Assembly: GCA_016933275.1 (NCBI GenBank)
Contig: JAFGBI010000050.1
Location: forward strand, 1-51,067
Source: Polyangiaceae bacterium
GTDB taxonomy: Bacteria; Myxococcota_A; Polyangia; Polyangiales; Polyangiaceae
Reading direction: 5' to 3'
DNA length: 51,067 nt
Shown here piece by piece: positions 26,021 to 34,701 of this stretch (position 1 is its first letter; every line of letters starts with the position of its first letter). The translations under genes were made by a program, and so were the position numbers. A model generated the notes under the pieces. The model made no database searches. It was not told the DNA's origin and was given only the letters and a program-made list of their open reading frames with translations.

Positions 26021-27462
26021 GGGCTCCTGCCTCGCGCTCCGCCAGTCCGCGCCGAGGCGGAGGAATGGGGGCGCACGTCATCGATGTCCACCCCGCTCGG
26101 TCGCGACCGTGGGGGACTCGTCTCGCCATGATCTCGGCGGCTGGTTGGCACCGCCGAATCGCCGGTCCCCTCCTCGTCCGCCAGTACCGCAGACTCGAGG
26201 TCGAAGAGTTCGACCAGCGCGTCGGAGAGCACGTCAACGCGATCCCCATCCACGACCCGCTCGACCGCGAGCTCGCGCAGCTTGAGAGTTGGCGCGTGGC
26301 AGAGCCGCTTGGTCGCGGCGTTCAGCATGACCCGAAGTTGTTCGCGTTCGGTCACGCCGAGGTGCTTCAGCCTTCCAGCGAGCGATCGCTCGAGCTCGAG
26401 TTCGAGCATCGCGCGCACGCGCCGACGCAGCGCGACGGAGACGGGCGTCGCCCGCTGACCGACGAACCATCGTTCGAGCCGCTCGACCTCCTCCTTCACG
26501 ATACGCTCCGCGGCCTCCGTCTCGCGCACCCGCGCCGACTTCGACTCGGAGACGACCCGGGCCAGATCGTCCACGTTGTAGCAGAAGACGCCGTCGAGTT
26601 GATCGACCCGGGGGTCGATATCGCGAGGCACCGCGAGATCGATGAAGAACAGACTCCGACCTCGCCGCCGCCGCCGGATCTGATGCACCAGCTCCAGGTC
26701 GATGACATGATGGGGAGCAGCGGTGCTCGAAACGACCACGTCGGCCTCGACCAGCGACGGAGCGAGCGCCTCCCAGGAACGGAGCTCGCCACCAACCGAC
26801 CGTGCCACCTCGGCGACGCGCTGCGCGTTGCGCCCCACCACGAGGACCCGGGCTCGCTCCGTGCGGAGGAAGCGCGCGACGGCTTCCGCGACCTCACCGG
26901 AGCCGATGAGGAGGACCGTTCGTCCCGCGAGCTCGTCGAAGATCCGCCGCGCGAGTTCGAGGGCGACGCACGGCACGCTGACCTGACCCGCTCCGAGCGC
27001 GGTCTCCGTACGGACCCGCTTGGCGGCGCGGATAGCACGCGCCACGGTCCGGTCGATTCGCGCACCCACTGCCCCCAAACGCCGCGCCAGGGCCAACGAC
27101 GCCTTGACCTGGCCCAGGATTTGCGGCTCGCCGACCACCAACGAGTCGAGCGAGGCGGCGACCCGGAAGAGGTGCACAAACGCCGCCGTATTGTAGTGGG
27201 TGTGAAGGTAGGGCTCGATCCCGGGGGCGCGCGCCAGCATCGCGTCCCGGGCGCGGCTCACCGCCACGACAGCGTCAAGACCGACGGCAGGAGCCACCAG
27301 GAGCTCGGCACGGTTGCACGTCGAGATGAGCATTGCCTCGGCGACCTCGGGCTGCGCGACCAGAGCCTCGAGCAGCCTCGGCACGTGGTCGACCGGAACT
27401 GCGAGCCGCTCCCGAACCTCGATCGGTGCGGTGGCGTGCGACAGCCCCACGATCCCGATCAC
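26017..27462 (-). CDS. hemA: Glutamyl-tRNA reductase
   Basis: 481 aa from GTG 27462, which overlaps the preceding stop (GTGA). Reduces Glu-tRNA to glutamate-1-semialdehyde with NADPH, the first committed step of C5 haem synthesis. Seen: GLSHATAPIEVRERL, the catalytic Cys in LISTCNRAELLV, SLDSLVVGEPQILGQVK, NADPH motif LIGSGEVAEAVARFL, and the dimerisation helices at the C-terminus. The last 55 residues (from about 427) are a disordered Ser/Arg/Pro tail beyond the usual end. The next pathway enzyme, hemL, lies about 15 kb away. Confidence 0.97.
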   Translation of the reverse strand: MIGIVGLSHATAPIEVRERLAVPVDHVPRLLEALVAQPEVAEAMLISTCNRAELLVAPAVGLDAVVAVSRARDAMLARAPGIEPYLHTHYNTAAFVHLFRVAASLDSLVVGEPQILGQVKASLALARRLGAVGARIDRTVARAIRAAKRVRTETALGAGQVSVPCVALELARRIFDELAGRTVLLIGSGEVAEAVARFLRTERARVLVVGRNAQRVAEVARSVGGELRSWEALAPSLVEADVVVSSTAAPHHVIDLELVHQIRRRRRGRSLFFIDLAVPRDIDPRVDQLDGVFCYNVDDLARVVSESKSARVRETEAAERIVKEEVERLERWFVGQRATPVSVALRRRVRAMLELELERSLAGRLKHLGVTEREQLRVMLNAATKRLCHAPTLKLRELAVERVVDGDRVDVLSDALVELFDLESAVLADEEGTGDSAVPTSRRDHGETSPPRSRPSGVDIDDVRPHSSASARTGGARGRSP

Positions 27463-28274
27463 GAGTATCCCCCGAGGAGGGGATGCACCACGTAGGCCGC
27501 CACGACCAGCAGGATGCACCCGGCACCGATCACTGCCGCCCAAGCGGCACGTCGTCCCCGCCATCCGGCGACGGACCGCAGGAGCAGGCCAGCGGCCACC
27601 ACACACCAGGCCAGAAACGCAAGCGCCGTTCGTGCCACCTCGAACGGTTCCCCGGTCACCAGCCGCGCGGAGAACATCGCCCCGCTGACGATGCCCACCG
27701 TGAGTAGCGGAAAGCCCACCAGGACGAGCCGATGCGCCACCGTGTCGAGCACATCGAGCGGGGGCAGCCGCACTTGGGCGAGCCGGGCACGCTTGGACTT
27801 GAGTCGTCGCTCCTCGACGATGAAGAGCGCCCCCATCGCGCCCGCCATCAGGAACACCCCTAGCCCACCGAGGTTCGATGCGACGTGGATGGCGAGCAGG
27901 CTCCATCGGTCGGGGGTCGCCGGTTCGTGCGAGACGAACTCCGCGCCGACCAGGAAGGTGAGCGCCATGGGAGCCGCAAAGGCACCGAGCGCCTGGAGCC
28001 GACGGCGACCCACCAGGAGGTACGTGATGACCATGGCCACCGCGACGAGACCGAGGGCAGCATCCAGGGCGTACAGCGAGCACTGCCCACGCTCAATGCC
28101 AAGCGTGACCGTGTAGGCCAGGTGCAACACGGCGCCGGCGCCGAGCAGCCACGGGGCGGCCGGGGTCGCCCGCGTGGTCGCGCGGTGACCAACCAGACGC
28201 AGAAAATACAGCCCGGTGGCCGCCCCGTAGGCTACCACTCCCAGGACGAACTCCACGTGGCTAGGGCCTTCCAT
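27459..28274 (-). CDS. CcsA/HemX-like integral membrane protein
   Basis: 271 aa from ATG 28274, with GGAG upstream. About eight membrane segments with conserved-looking His in EFVSHEP, AIHVASNLGG, AHRLVLVGFPL and YVVHPLLGG, matching the CcsA/ResC/HemX superfamily (cytochrome c assembly). In Bacillus and many myxobacteria such a gene precedes hemA and is called hemX, where it influences HemA level; that role is inferred from position. The stop overlaps the hemA start. Confidence 0.88.
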   Translation of the reverse strand: MEGPSHVEFVLGVVAYGAATGLYFLRLVGHRATTRATPAAPWLLGAGAVLHLAYTVTLGIERGQCSLYALDAALGLVAVAMVITYLLVGRRRLQALGAFAAPMALTFLVGAEFVSHEPATPDRWSLLAIHVASNLGGLGVFLMAGAMGALFIVEERRLKSKRARLAQVRLPPLDVLDTVAHRLVLVGFPLLTVGIVSGAMFSARLVTGEPFEVARTALAFLAWCVVAAGLLLRSVAGWRGRRAAWAAVIGAGCILLVVAAYVVHPLLGGYS

Positions 28275-28332
28275 GCCGGGTCTCCGTGCGATTCGGCGCT
28301 CGCTCGAGCGCCTCGACCGTACGCCACTCGTC

Positions 28333-28731
28333 TCAGTCGCGCACGAGGAACCGCGCCAGGAACTCCTCGTCCGGCACCGCCACCTCGACGTCCACTCCCG
28401 GCGCGACCGGTTGCGCGCCAAGGTCATCGGTCGGAGCGCCCATGAAGCCCGGCACGACGTCGTAGGCGCAGTCTCCGATCAGCATCGACGTGCCGAGCAC
28501 CTCTGCCCCTAGCTCCGTGAGGAAGTTCAGGCTCTTTACCTTCCCGACGATGGCGTAGAGGTCCTGACCGTCGGTCACCTCGCGCAGCACCCGGATCCCG
28601 TCCACGACTCGGTACTTCCGCCCCTCCGGCTTAAGGGTCAGCTCCTTCCCGTTGAGCTCGACCCGATCGCCTGCCAGCCAGGCGTCGAGCACGGTCTGCG
28701 GGAAGAACACGCGATTGTGCATCCAGATCAT
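28333..28731 (-). CDS. Conserved hypothetical protein
   Basis: 132 aa from ATG 28731; a second ATG three codons on is possible. No signal peptide or membrane helix. The N-terminus (MHNRVFFPQTVLDAWLAGDR, then VELNGKELTL) is followed by VVDGIRVLREVTDGQDLYAI and a region ending FLARFLVRD. It has the composition of a soluble globular protein. I do not recognise a family. It lies 58 nt before the hemX-like gene on the same strand. Confidence 0.75.
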   Translation of the reverse strand: MIWMHNRVFFPQTVLDAWLAGDRVELNGKELTLKPEGRKYRVVDGIRVLREVTDGQDLYAIVGKVKSLNFLTELGAEVLGTSMLIGDCAYDVVPGFMGAPTDDLGAQPVAPGVDVEVAVPDEEFLARFLVRD

Positions 28732-28789
28732 TCCAGCACGGGGGGCCACACGGCGGCGAGGACCCAACGGTCGGTGCCTAAACGCGCGC

Positions 28790-30148
28790 TCAGTATCCAA
28801 CCCGGGCGACGGCTCGATCCCCGGGCTCGAGCTCAAGCTTCGATTCCATGACCAGCGCCACGGCGGTTTCCTTCTGCGTCCGAATGACCCGAAGCTCCCC
28901 TACGACCTGCTCGGGGAAGTCCTCGTCGTTGCCAGGGGTCGGCACGGGTTCCGCTCGGACCCATTCCGGATCCTCCACCCGCATCCGCTGGCGCCCAATC
29001 CGCTTGGTCACCTTCATCGAGCTACGCCAGGTGTCACCCCGACGGATGACGAAGAGCCGGTTTCCGGGCGCGAGCCCATCCTTCGAGCCTTTGTCGAGGA
29101 AGAGCACCTGCTGTCCGCCGAAGAAGACGTTGGGATAGAAGCTATCGATGATGACCGCCCACAGGTCGACCTCCGAAGGGCGAGGCCGAACGACGTCCAG
29201 CGGCTCCGCCCGGGGGCCGACGCTCACCCCACGCTCGACGAGGTTCTTCGCGCCAACGACCTCGCCCTGGGCCACCCGAGTCTCGGGATCGAAACCATCG
29301 ACCCTCAACGTGCCGACGATCTCGACGATTTCCCCGCTCGGGTGGCGCGCCCCCTCGACGCGGCGCGGATGCCGCCGCCTCACGAAGAGGGAGAGGTCCT
29401 GTCCCGGCCGTACCTCCACCCCGGGGCGAAGAATGGCGTAGATCCGCATCCCGTTGGAGAACAGCTGGACCTCCTCGACGCCACCAGCGACCGTGCCCCA
29501 CACGTCACGCCTGGGATCACCGATATAGCCGCGATTATGGAGGAAGGCCGTCCCTGGGACGACCGTGGCGCTCTTCGAGCCCCAGGCGGCACCCCGACTG
29601 GCACCTGGGCCTGCCATGCCCGCTCCCGACCGCAGCCTCAGCTGGTCTCCCGGATAGATCCAATGTGGGTTCTGAAGCTGCGGGTTATGGCTCCACACCT
29701 CCGGCCATTTCCATGGGCTCTTGTAGTACTGGTCGCAGATGTCCCACAGGGTATCGCCCTTCTTCACCGTGTGGATGGACGGTGCGTTGTGGGTTCGACT
29801 GACGATGATCCCCTCGGCATCCTTGCCACCGTGAAGGGGGTCACCCGAGTTCGTCCCCGCGAAATCGAAGCCATCGCGCGCTCCACCAACGGTCGTGGGA
29901 CGCGAGCTCGAGGGCAGCCCCGCGTTGATATCGGTACCTGGCGCTGGCAGCCCCCAAGCCGGCGTGTAGGTCGTCGTCGTCACCTGAGTCGGCGCGGCAC
30001 TGCCGCCATTGGGAGCTAGATTGGACTCGGTGGGCTCGGACACCTCCGAGGCTTCCCCCGCGGCGCTCCCTTCCTGAGCCTGAGCCGCCCCCGTGACCAA
30101 CGCGACCATCCCGGCGAGCACCGCTGCCTCTCGCGAACCCTGCCGCAT
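28790..30148 (-). CDS. LysM domain exported protein
   Basis: 452 aa from ATG 30148, which has GGAGG at 8-nt spacing; an ATG at 30154 overlaps the previous stop (ATGA) but sits too close to that site. Signal peptide ends AAQAQ. A low-complexity region precedes one LysM domain (about residues 120-175: HTVKKGDTLWDICDQYYKSP, WSHNPQLQNPHWIYPGDQLR) for peptidoglycan binding. The remaining 275 residues are strand-rich, including SEVDLWAVIIDSFYPNVFFG and GSKDGLAPGNRLFVIRRGD, and may form a second cell-wall-associated domain. It is paired with the upstream lipoprotein. Confidence 0.92.
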   Translation of the reverse strand: MRQGSREAAVLAGMVALVTGAAQAQEGSAAGEASEVSEPTESNLAPNGGSAAPTQVTTTTYTPAWGLPAPGTDINAGLPSSSRPTTVGGARDGFDFAGTNSGDPLHGGKDAEGIIVSRTHNAPSIHTVKKGDTLWDICDQYYKSPWKWPEVWSHNPQLQNPHWIYPGDQLRLRSGAGMAGPGASRGAAWGSKSATVVPGTAFLHNRGYIGDPRRDVWGTVAGGVEEVQLFSNGMRIYAILRPGVEVRPGQDLSLFVRRRHPRRVEGARHPSGEIVEIVGTLRVDGFDPETRVAQGEVVGAKNLVERGVSVGPRAEPLDVVRPRPSEVDLWAVIIDSFYPNVFFGGQQVLFLDKGSKDGLAPGNRLFVIRRGDTWRSSMKVTKRIGRQRMRVEDPEWVRAEPVPTPGNDEDFPEQVVGELRVIRTQKETAVALVMESKLELEPGDRAVARVGY

Positions 30149-30150
30149 GG

Positions 30151-30729
30151 TCATGCCCTCCTCGCGTCGCTCGGCCGTTCTCGGCTCGTGCCCCCAAGCC
30201 ATGACGACCTTCGCATATTCTGGCGCAGAATGCCCCGCTCTGCCGAGACCTCGGGCCGCGTGGGAGAAAGCAAGCTCGTCGGACCCGGCTCGTTCGCCTC
30301 GAGGCGGTCACCCGTGCCGTGGATGAGGAGTCGGGGCGGGCCCTCCTCCGCCGTTGGATCTGGCTTCGACGGCGCGGTCTTCGTTCCCGCCGCCGCGGAT
30401 CCTGGCGTCTCCGTCGGACCGTCGAGAGATGGCTCCAGCTTGAGCACGTCGAGGGGGGGACGCTCGGTTCGCTCCGCGCGTGTCGGGTTGGCGGCCGGGG
30501 TGGTGCCGGCTCGGCGGGAGGCCAGTTCCAGCGCCCCTATTCGGGCTTCGAGACGGTCATTGGCACCCCGCAGTAGGTCCAATTCGTCCTCGAGAGCGCG
30601 AAGATGGTGCTCCGCGGCCTCGCGACGGGCCTGACATCCGAGAAGGGACGGCAAGGCGACCAGGGCAACGATGCCGACGCCAGCCAGGGGGCGAGTTCGT
30701 TCGGCCGAGAAGAGCGGAAATCGGCGCAT
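30151..30729 (-). CDS. Coiled-coil lipoprotein upstream of the LysM protein
   Basis: 192 aa from ATG 30729. The signal ends SLLGC (lipidated Cys near residue 32). A coiled coil follows (about 33-70: REAAEHHLRALEDELDLLRG, ANDRLEARIGALEL), then a long Pro/Thr/Ala-rich disordered tail. The stop reaches into the LysM gene's start region, so the two are probably co-translated. It could anchor the LysM partner at the membrane; inferred. Confidence 0.8.
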   Translation of the reverse strand: MRRFPLFSAERTRPLAGVGIVALVALPSLLGCQARREAAEHHLRALEDELDLLRGANDRLEARIGALELASRRAGTTPAANPTRAERTERPPLDVLKLEPSLDGPTETPGSAAAGTKTAPSKPDPTAEEGPPRLLIHGTGDRLEANEPGPTSLLSPTRPEVSAERGILRQNMRRSSWLGGTSRERPSDARRA

Positions 30730-30850
30730 GGCGAGCCGATCGTAGGGGGAGGCAAGAAAGGCGGCCAAGGTTCTGGCGCTTGCTGGACGGCGAGCCTGGA
30801 CGCCCCCGCCCGTTGGGCCTAACCTGGTTCGAGTGTCAAGACGTCGCGCG

Positions 30851-31675
30851 ATGTTGCCGCGGAGCCTTCCGCGCCGGGTGGATCTGGGCAAGGTCCTGTT
30901 CGTGCTCCCCAACGCGGTCACGCTGGGCAGCGTCTACTGTGGATTTTCGGCCATCATGCTGGTGTCCAGGGACCAACCCACCCTGGAGAATTTCCACTCC
31001 GCTGCCGTGCTCCTGGTCTTCGCGATGCTCTTCGACGTGCTCGATGGTCGCATCGCGCGAATGACGCGTACGCAGAGCGCGTTTGGCCTACAGCTCGACT
31101 CACTCGCCGACGTGATCTCCTTCGGGATAGCGCCCGCTCTCCTGGTACACAAGTGGGTCCTCCACCGGCAACCCGTGCTGGGCGCGCTCGCCGCGTTCGT
31201 CTTCGTGGCGTGTGGCGTCATCCGCCTCGCCCGGTTCAACGTGCAGAATTCCGACGCGAAGACCAAAGCCCCGGGGCGTTACACGGTGGGCCTGCCGATC
31301 CCACCTGCCGCGGGCATCCTCGTCTCGTTGTTGGTCGTGAACCAGTGGCTCGAAGGCGCGCTCGGAGACGAGCAGTACACCATCCCCCTCATCGCGATCA
31401 CGCTCGCCTTGAGCGCGCTCATGGTGTCCACCGCACGATTCCGGTCCTTCAAGGACCTCCGCTTCAACCGGGGCACGAAGGTCCTCGTCCTGCTCGGTAT
31501 CGGCTCGAGCCTGATCATCTGGATCTGGTCCCGGCAACCCCAATACGTGCTGGCGTGGTTGCCGTTCCTCTACCTCGTCATCGGCCTCGTGGAGTCCGCT
31601 CGGGAGGTCGCGCAACGCCTCCTCGGCTGGTCGAGTCCCGAGAGCGACCCCCCCCCGACCAGCGAGCACCACTGA
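30851..31675 (+). CDS. pssA: CDP-diacylglycerol-serine O-phosphatidyltransferase
   Basis: 274 aa from ATG 30851; GTG 30833 is the longer alternative. Makes phosphatidylserine from CDP-diacylglycerol and serine at the inner membrane, the precursor of phosphatidylethanolamine. The CDP-alcohol phosphotransferase signature is complete: DGRIAR, eight residues, then G, LQLDSLAD (pattern DGxxAR-x8-GxxxDxxxD). NAVTLGSVYCGFSAI and about seven further hydrophobic segments follow. No psd gene is adjacent. Confidence 0.93.
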   Translation: MLPRSLPRRVDLGKVLFVLPNAVTLGSVYCGFSAIMLVSRDQPTLENFHSAAVLLVFAMLFDVLDGRIARMTRTQSAFGLQLDSLADVISFGIAPALLVHKWVLHRQPVLGALAAFVFVACGVIRLARFNVQNSDAKTKAPGRYTVGLPIPPAAGILVSLLVVNQWLEGALGDEQYTIPLIAITLALSALMVSTARFRSFKDLRFNRGTKVLVLLGIGSSLIIWIWSRQPQYVLAWLPFLYLVIGLVESAREVAQRLLGWSSPESDPPPTSEHH

Positions 31676-31776
31676 GCCGCTGAACTCGGAACGCCCACCG
31701 ACATGCGGCCGAGGACCCGAGCCCGGTCGTCGAACCGCGTGCTCCGTCCGAGCCCCGATGGTATGGCTCCGCCGCC

Positions 31777-33687
31777 GTGGCCCTGCTCGACGTAGCCAAC
31801 CTCTCCTTCGGATTCGCCAGCGTTCCTCTGATCCAGGAGGTCACGTTTCGTCTCGAAGCAGGGGACCGAATCGCCCTGGTGGCCCCAAACGGAACCGGGA
31901 AGACCACGCTGCTCCGTCTGCTCGCAGGGGAGCTTTCGCCCGACGCGGGCACGGTGGTCCGTGCGAAGGGTTCGTCGCTAGGCTACTACCGTCAATCCGA
32001 CGATCTCGGCTCGGGCGGCACCGTTCGGGAAGCCCTGCGCCAGGGCTTCGCGCCGCTCGTCGCCCTCGAGACGGAGCTCACCGAGGCCGAAGCCGCCGCC
32101 GCGAGCGGCGAGGCCTCTGCCATCGAACGACTCAGCGAGGTAACGGATCGGTACCTCCACTCCGGAGCCGACCAGCTCGACCGACGCCTGGAGACCATCG
32201 CGACGAAGCTCGGCTTCTCGCCGACGGGCCTCGAACGCGAGACGGGCAGTCTCTCGGGAGGTGAACGGGGACGGCTCTCGCTCGGGGCGGTGCTAGCAGG
32301 GGAGCCCGACGTTCTCCTCCTCGACGAGCCGACCAACCACCTGGATCTCGACACGATCCGGTGGCTCGAGAGCTTCCTCGTCGGCTGGCGCGGAGCCGTG
32401 CTGGTCGTCTCCCATGATCGGGCGTTCCTGGACGGGGTGTGCCCGGTGACGCTCGAACTCGGGCGGCGGTCGCTACGTCGCTACGAAGCGTCCTTCACCG
32501 GGTATCAGACGCTCCGCCGTGAGGAGCTCGAGCGAGAGCGCGACGCCGTCGCCGACCAGGCCGCCGAGATCGCGCGCACGGAGGAGTTCATTCGCAGGAA
32601 CCTCGCCGGCCAGAAGACGAAACAGGCGCAGGCGCGCCGCACTCGTCTGGAGAAGCTCGAACGGCTCGATCGCCCCGAGGATGTCTGGGGGAAGGCGGAA
32701 CGGGTTCGCTTCCGCTTCGTCGACGCGCCCCGGAGCGGCGACATCGTACTCAGTGCGGAGAAGCTGTGGGCCGATCGCGGTGGACGCACCCTGTTCGATC
32801 GGTTCGATCTCCTGGTGCGTCGGGGTGATCGCATCGGCATCATCGGCTCGAACGGCTGCGGGAAGACCACACTGTTGTCCCTCCTCGCCGGACGGGGAGC
32901 ACCCCAGGATCGCGGAAGCGTGCGCCGGGGCACGAACCTGGTCGATGGGTTCTTCGACCAGCACCTGGGCAGCCTGGACTCGACCCGAACCGGAGTGGAG
33001 GAGATCCGGTCGGTGCGTGCCGACCTCAACGTGGACGCGGCCCGCGAGTACCTGGCGCGCTTTCGCCTGGTCGGTGACGACCCCCTGCGGAGCGTCAGCA
33101 GCCTCTCTGGCGGGGAGCGTACGCGGGTCGCGCTGGCGAAGCTCCTCCTCGAACCGAAGAACCTGCTCTTCCTGGACGAACCGACGAACCACCTCGACAT
33201 CCCCGCCGCCGAGATCCTCGAGGAGGCGCTGGTGGGCTTCCCCGGAACCGTTCTCTTCGTATCCCATGATCGGCGGTTCCTCGAGAACGTCTCGACCCGG
33301 ATCATCGCCTTTGGCGCGGCGGGGCTCGACACCTACGAGGGCAGTTTCGGCGACTACCTCGCCATGCTCGAGCGGCGAGCGCGGGTCCTGGGTGACGCCC
33401 CCGTCGAGACTGGGCCGACACGCGCGGACGGGGCAGAACGGCACCGGGAGCGACGGGCGGCGTCCCGTGAGCTCGAGCGGAAGCACCGCCGCCTCCGGGA
33501 CCTGGAGGCGGACATCACCCTGCGGGAGGCCGAGCTCGCTACCTTGCGGAAGGAGCTCGCCGAAGCACCGGGCGACCGGTGGGAGGCTCTGCACGAGCTG
33601 GCTGAGCGGGAGCGGTCCCTGGGAGCGGAGCTCGAACGGCGGATGACGGAGTGGTTGATGCTGTCCGAGGAGCTCGCGGCAGGGTAG
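31777..33687 (+). CDS. ABC-F family ATPase (Uup/EttA-like)
   Basis: 636 aa from GTG 31777. Two ABC domains with no membrane part: Walker A APNGTGKTT and GSNGCGKTT, signatures LSGGERGRLSLG and LSGGERTRVALA, Walker B LLLDEPTNHLDLD and LFLDEPTNHLDIP. The inter-domain linker (about 250-305, ERERDAVADQAAEIARTEEF) and a C-terminal coiled coil (about 550-635) fit Uup-type members that act on ribosomes or DNA junctions. A role in antibiotic resistance cannot be judged. Confidence 0.95.
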   Translation: MALLDVANLSFGFASVPLIQEVTFRLEAGDRIALVAPNGTGKTTLLRLLAGELSPDAGTVVRAKGSSLGYYRQSDDLGSGGTVREALRQGFAPLVALETELTEAEAAAASGEASAIERLSEVTDRYLHSGADQLDRRLETIATKLGFSPTGLERETGSLSGGERGRLSLGAVLAGEPDVLLLDEPTNHLDLDTIRWLESFLVGWRGAVLVVSHDRAFLDGVCPVTLELGRRSLRRYEASFTGYQTLRREELERERDAVADQAAEIARTEEFIRRNLAGQKTKQAQARRTRLEKLERLDRPEDVWGKAERVRFRFVDAPRSGDIVLSAEKLWADRGGRTLFDRFDLLVRRGDRIGIIGSNGCGKTTLLSLLAGRGAPQDRGSVRRGTNLVDGFFDQHLGSLDSTRTGVEEIRSVRADLNVDAAREYLARFRLVGDDPLRSVSSLSGGERTRVALAKLLLEPKNLLFLDEPTNHLDIPAAEILEEALVGFPGTVLFVSHDRRFLENVSTRIIAFGAAGLDTYEGSFGDYLAMLERRARVLGDAPVETGPTRADGAERHRERRAASRELERKHRRLRDLEADITLREAELATLRKELAEAPGDRWEALHELAERERSLGAELERRMTEWLMLSEELAAG

Positions 33688-33732
33688 CCCCCCCGTTCAC
33701 CCGCCGCGTTGCGCACGCTGGATCGCGCGACT

Positions 33733-34473
33733 ATGAACCCCGAGATGCCACGCCGGTTGCTCATTGCGTTCCTGGCGTCTGTGTGCCTCGGGCTCCCCGC
33801 CTGCCCGCGACCCACGGACGACCCGCAGGACACAAGCGCTTCGACGCCGGCGGCCAACGAGCTCGAGCCGTTCGTCCTCCGTGACGACACGCCTGCACTC
33901 CTCCTCACCTGGGTTGATAGCCAAGGAGAATTCCACGTAGCGCAGCGGATCGCGGACGTGCCCATCGAGGGGCGACGCGAGGTCCGGGTCGTGCAAACGA
34001 CCCGCGAAGCCGGCACCGGCGACCTGGTGTACGTCGCGGACCTGGCACAGAAGCGTGCCGATGGCACCTACCACGTCGCCACCCGAACCCGGGCCCAATG
34101 GGACGAGATCGGAGCCTCCCGCCGCCAGGCCCGGATGGAAGCGCTGGCCCCGAGCGCGGCGCCGACGGTGGGCCCGTCCGCCTCCGCGGCGCCCTCCAGC
34201 GCGCTGGTCGTCGTCGTCTACGGTGCCAACTGGTGCAAGGCCTGCAAGGACGCGGAACGCTACCTCAAACAGCGCGGAGCGAAGGTGGAGCACAGGGACA
34301 TCGAGAGAGATGCTCTCGCGCGCGCTGAGCTCGATCGGAAGCTCAAGGCCTCCAACCTGCCAGCGACGGCTCAGATCCCGATCATCGACGTCGGCGGTCG
34401 CCTCCTCGTGGGCTTCAGTCCAAGCGCGCTCGATGGGGCGATCAAGGCGGCGGAAGAGGCGAGGAAGCTCTAG
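33733..34473 (+). CDS. Glutaredoxin/thioredoxin-like lipoprotein
   Basis: 246 aa from ATG 33733. Lipobox GLPAC (Cys 24). Residues about 45-135 form an unfamiliar domain (FVLRDDTPALLLTWVDSQGE, GRREVRVVQTTREAG). An Ala/Pro/Ser linker leads to a glutaredoxin-like domain (about 155-246) with active site NWCKACK (Cys168, Cys171) and a cis-Pro segment QIPIIDVGGRLLVGF. It probably handles disulfides in the periplasm, which suits an organism with many Cys-rich lipoproteins. Its TAG stop is part of repeat R3. Confidence 0.9.
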   Translation: MNPEMPRRLLIAFLASVCLGLPACPRPTDDPQDTSASTPAANELEPFVLRDDTPALLLTWVDSQGEFHVAQRIADVPIEGRREVRVVQTTREAGTGDLVYVADLAQKRADGTYHVATRTRAQWDEIGASRRQARMEALAPSAAPTVGPSASAAPSSALVVVVYGANWCKACKDAERYLKQRGAKVEHRDIERDALARAELDRKLKASNLPATAQIPIIDVGGRLLVGFSPSALDGAIKAAEEARKL

Positions 34474-34513
34474 AGCAGCAATCGGGTCAATTGCTGCGTC
34501 AAGTCAATGACCC
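34471..34513 (+). repeat. 44-bp intergenic repeat arm, copy R3
   Basis: CTAGAGCAGCAATCGGGTCA with TTGCTGCGTCAAGTCAATGA following, matching the arms of R1 and R2. It begins inside the stop codon of the glutaredoxin-like gene and lies between convergent genes. The longer palindromic body seen in R2 is absent. Confidence 0.75.
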
Positions 34514-34701
34514 TACCCGGCGGCGCCGGAACCAAGCCAACCCCCACGCAGCCCGACGTCGCTGCCAAGCCAGGTCCATCATGTACGCTCGCTACCGTTC
34601 GCGCCGATCGTAGGCAATGTGGCCTCGTCCGTGGCAGCCGGATCCAACGATGGATCCGGGAGCGGTGAACCCGCGTCTCGAGACGACCCGTGCTCGCCGG
34701 G

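Noticed and set aside
26065..27495. Long plus-strand open frame opposite hemA
   Set aside because: Antisense to a clear gene; its product is Arg/His/Asp-rich without motifs. Such frames are expected at this GC content, as also at 8550-10259, 37592-38920, 40507-41592 and 47194-48501.
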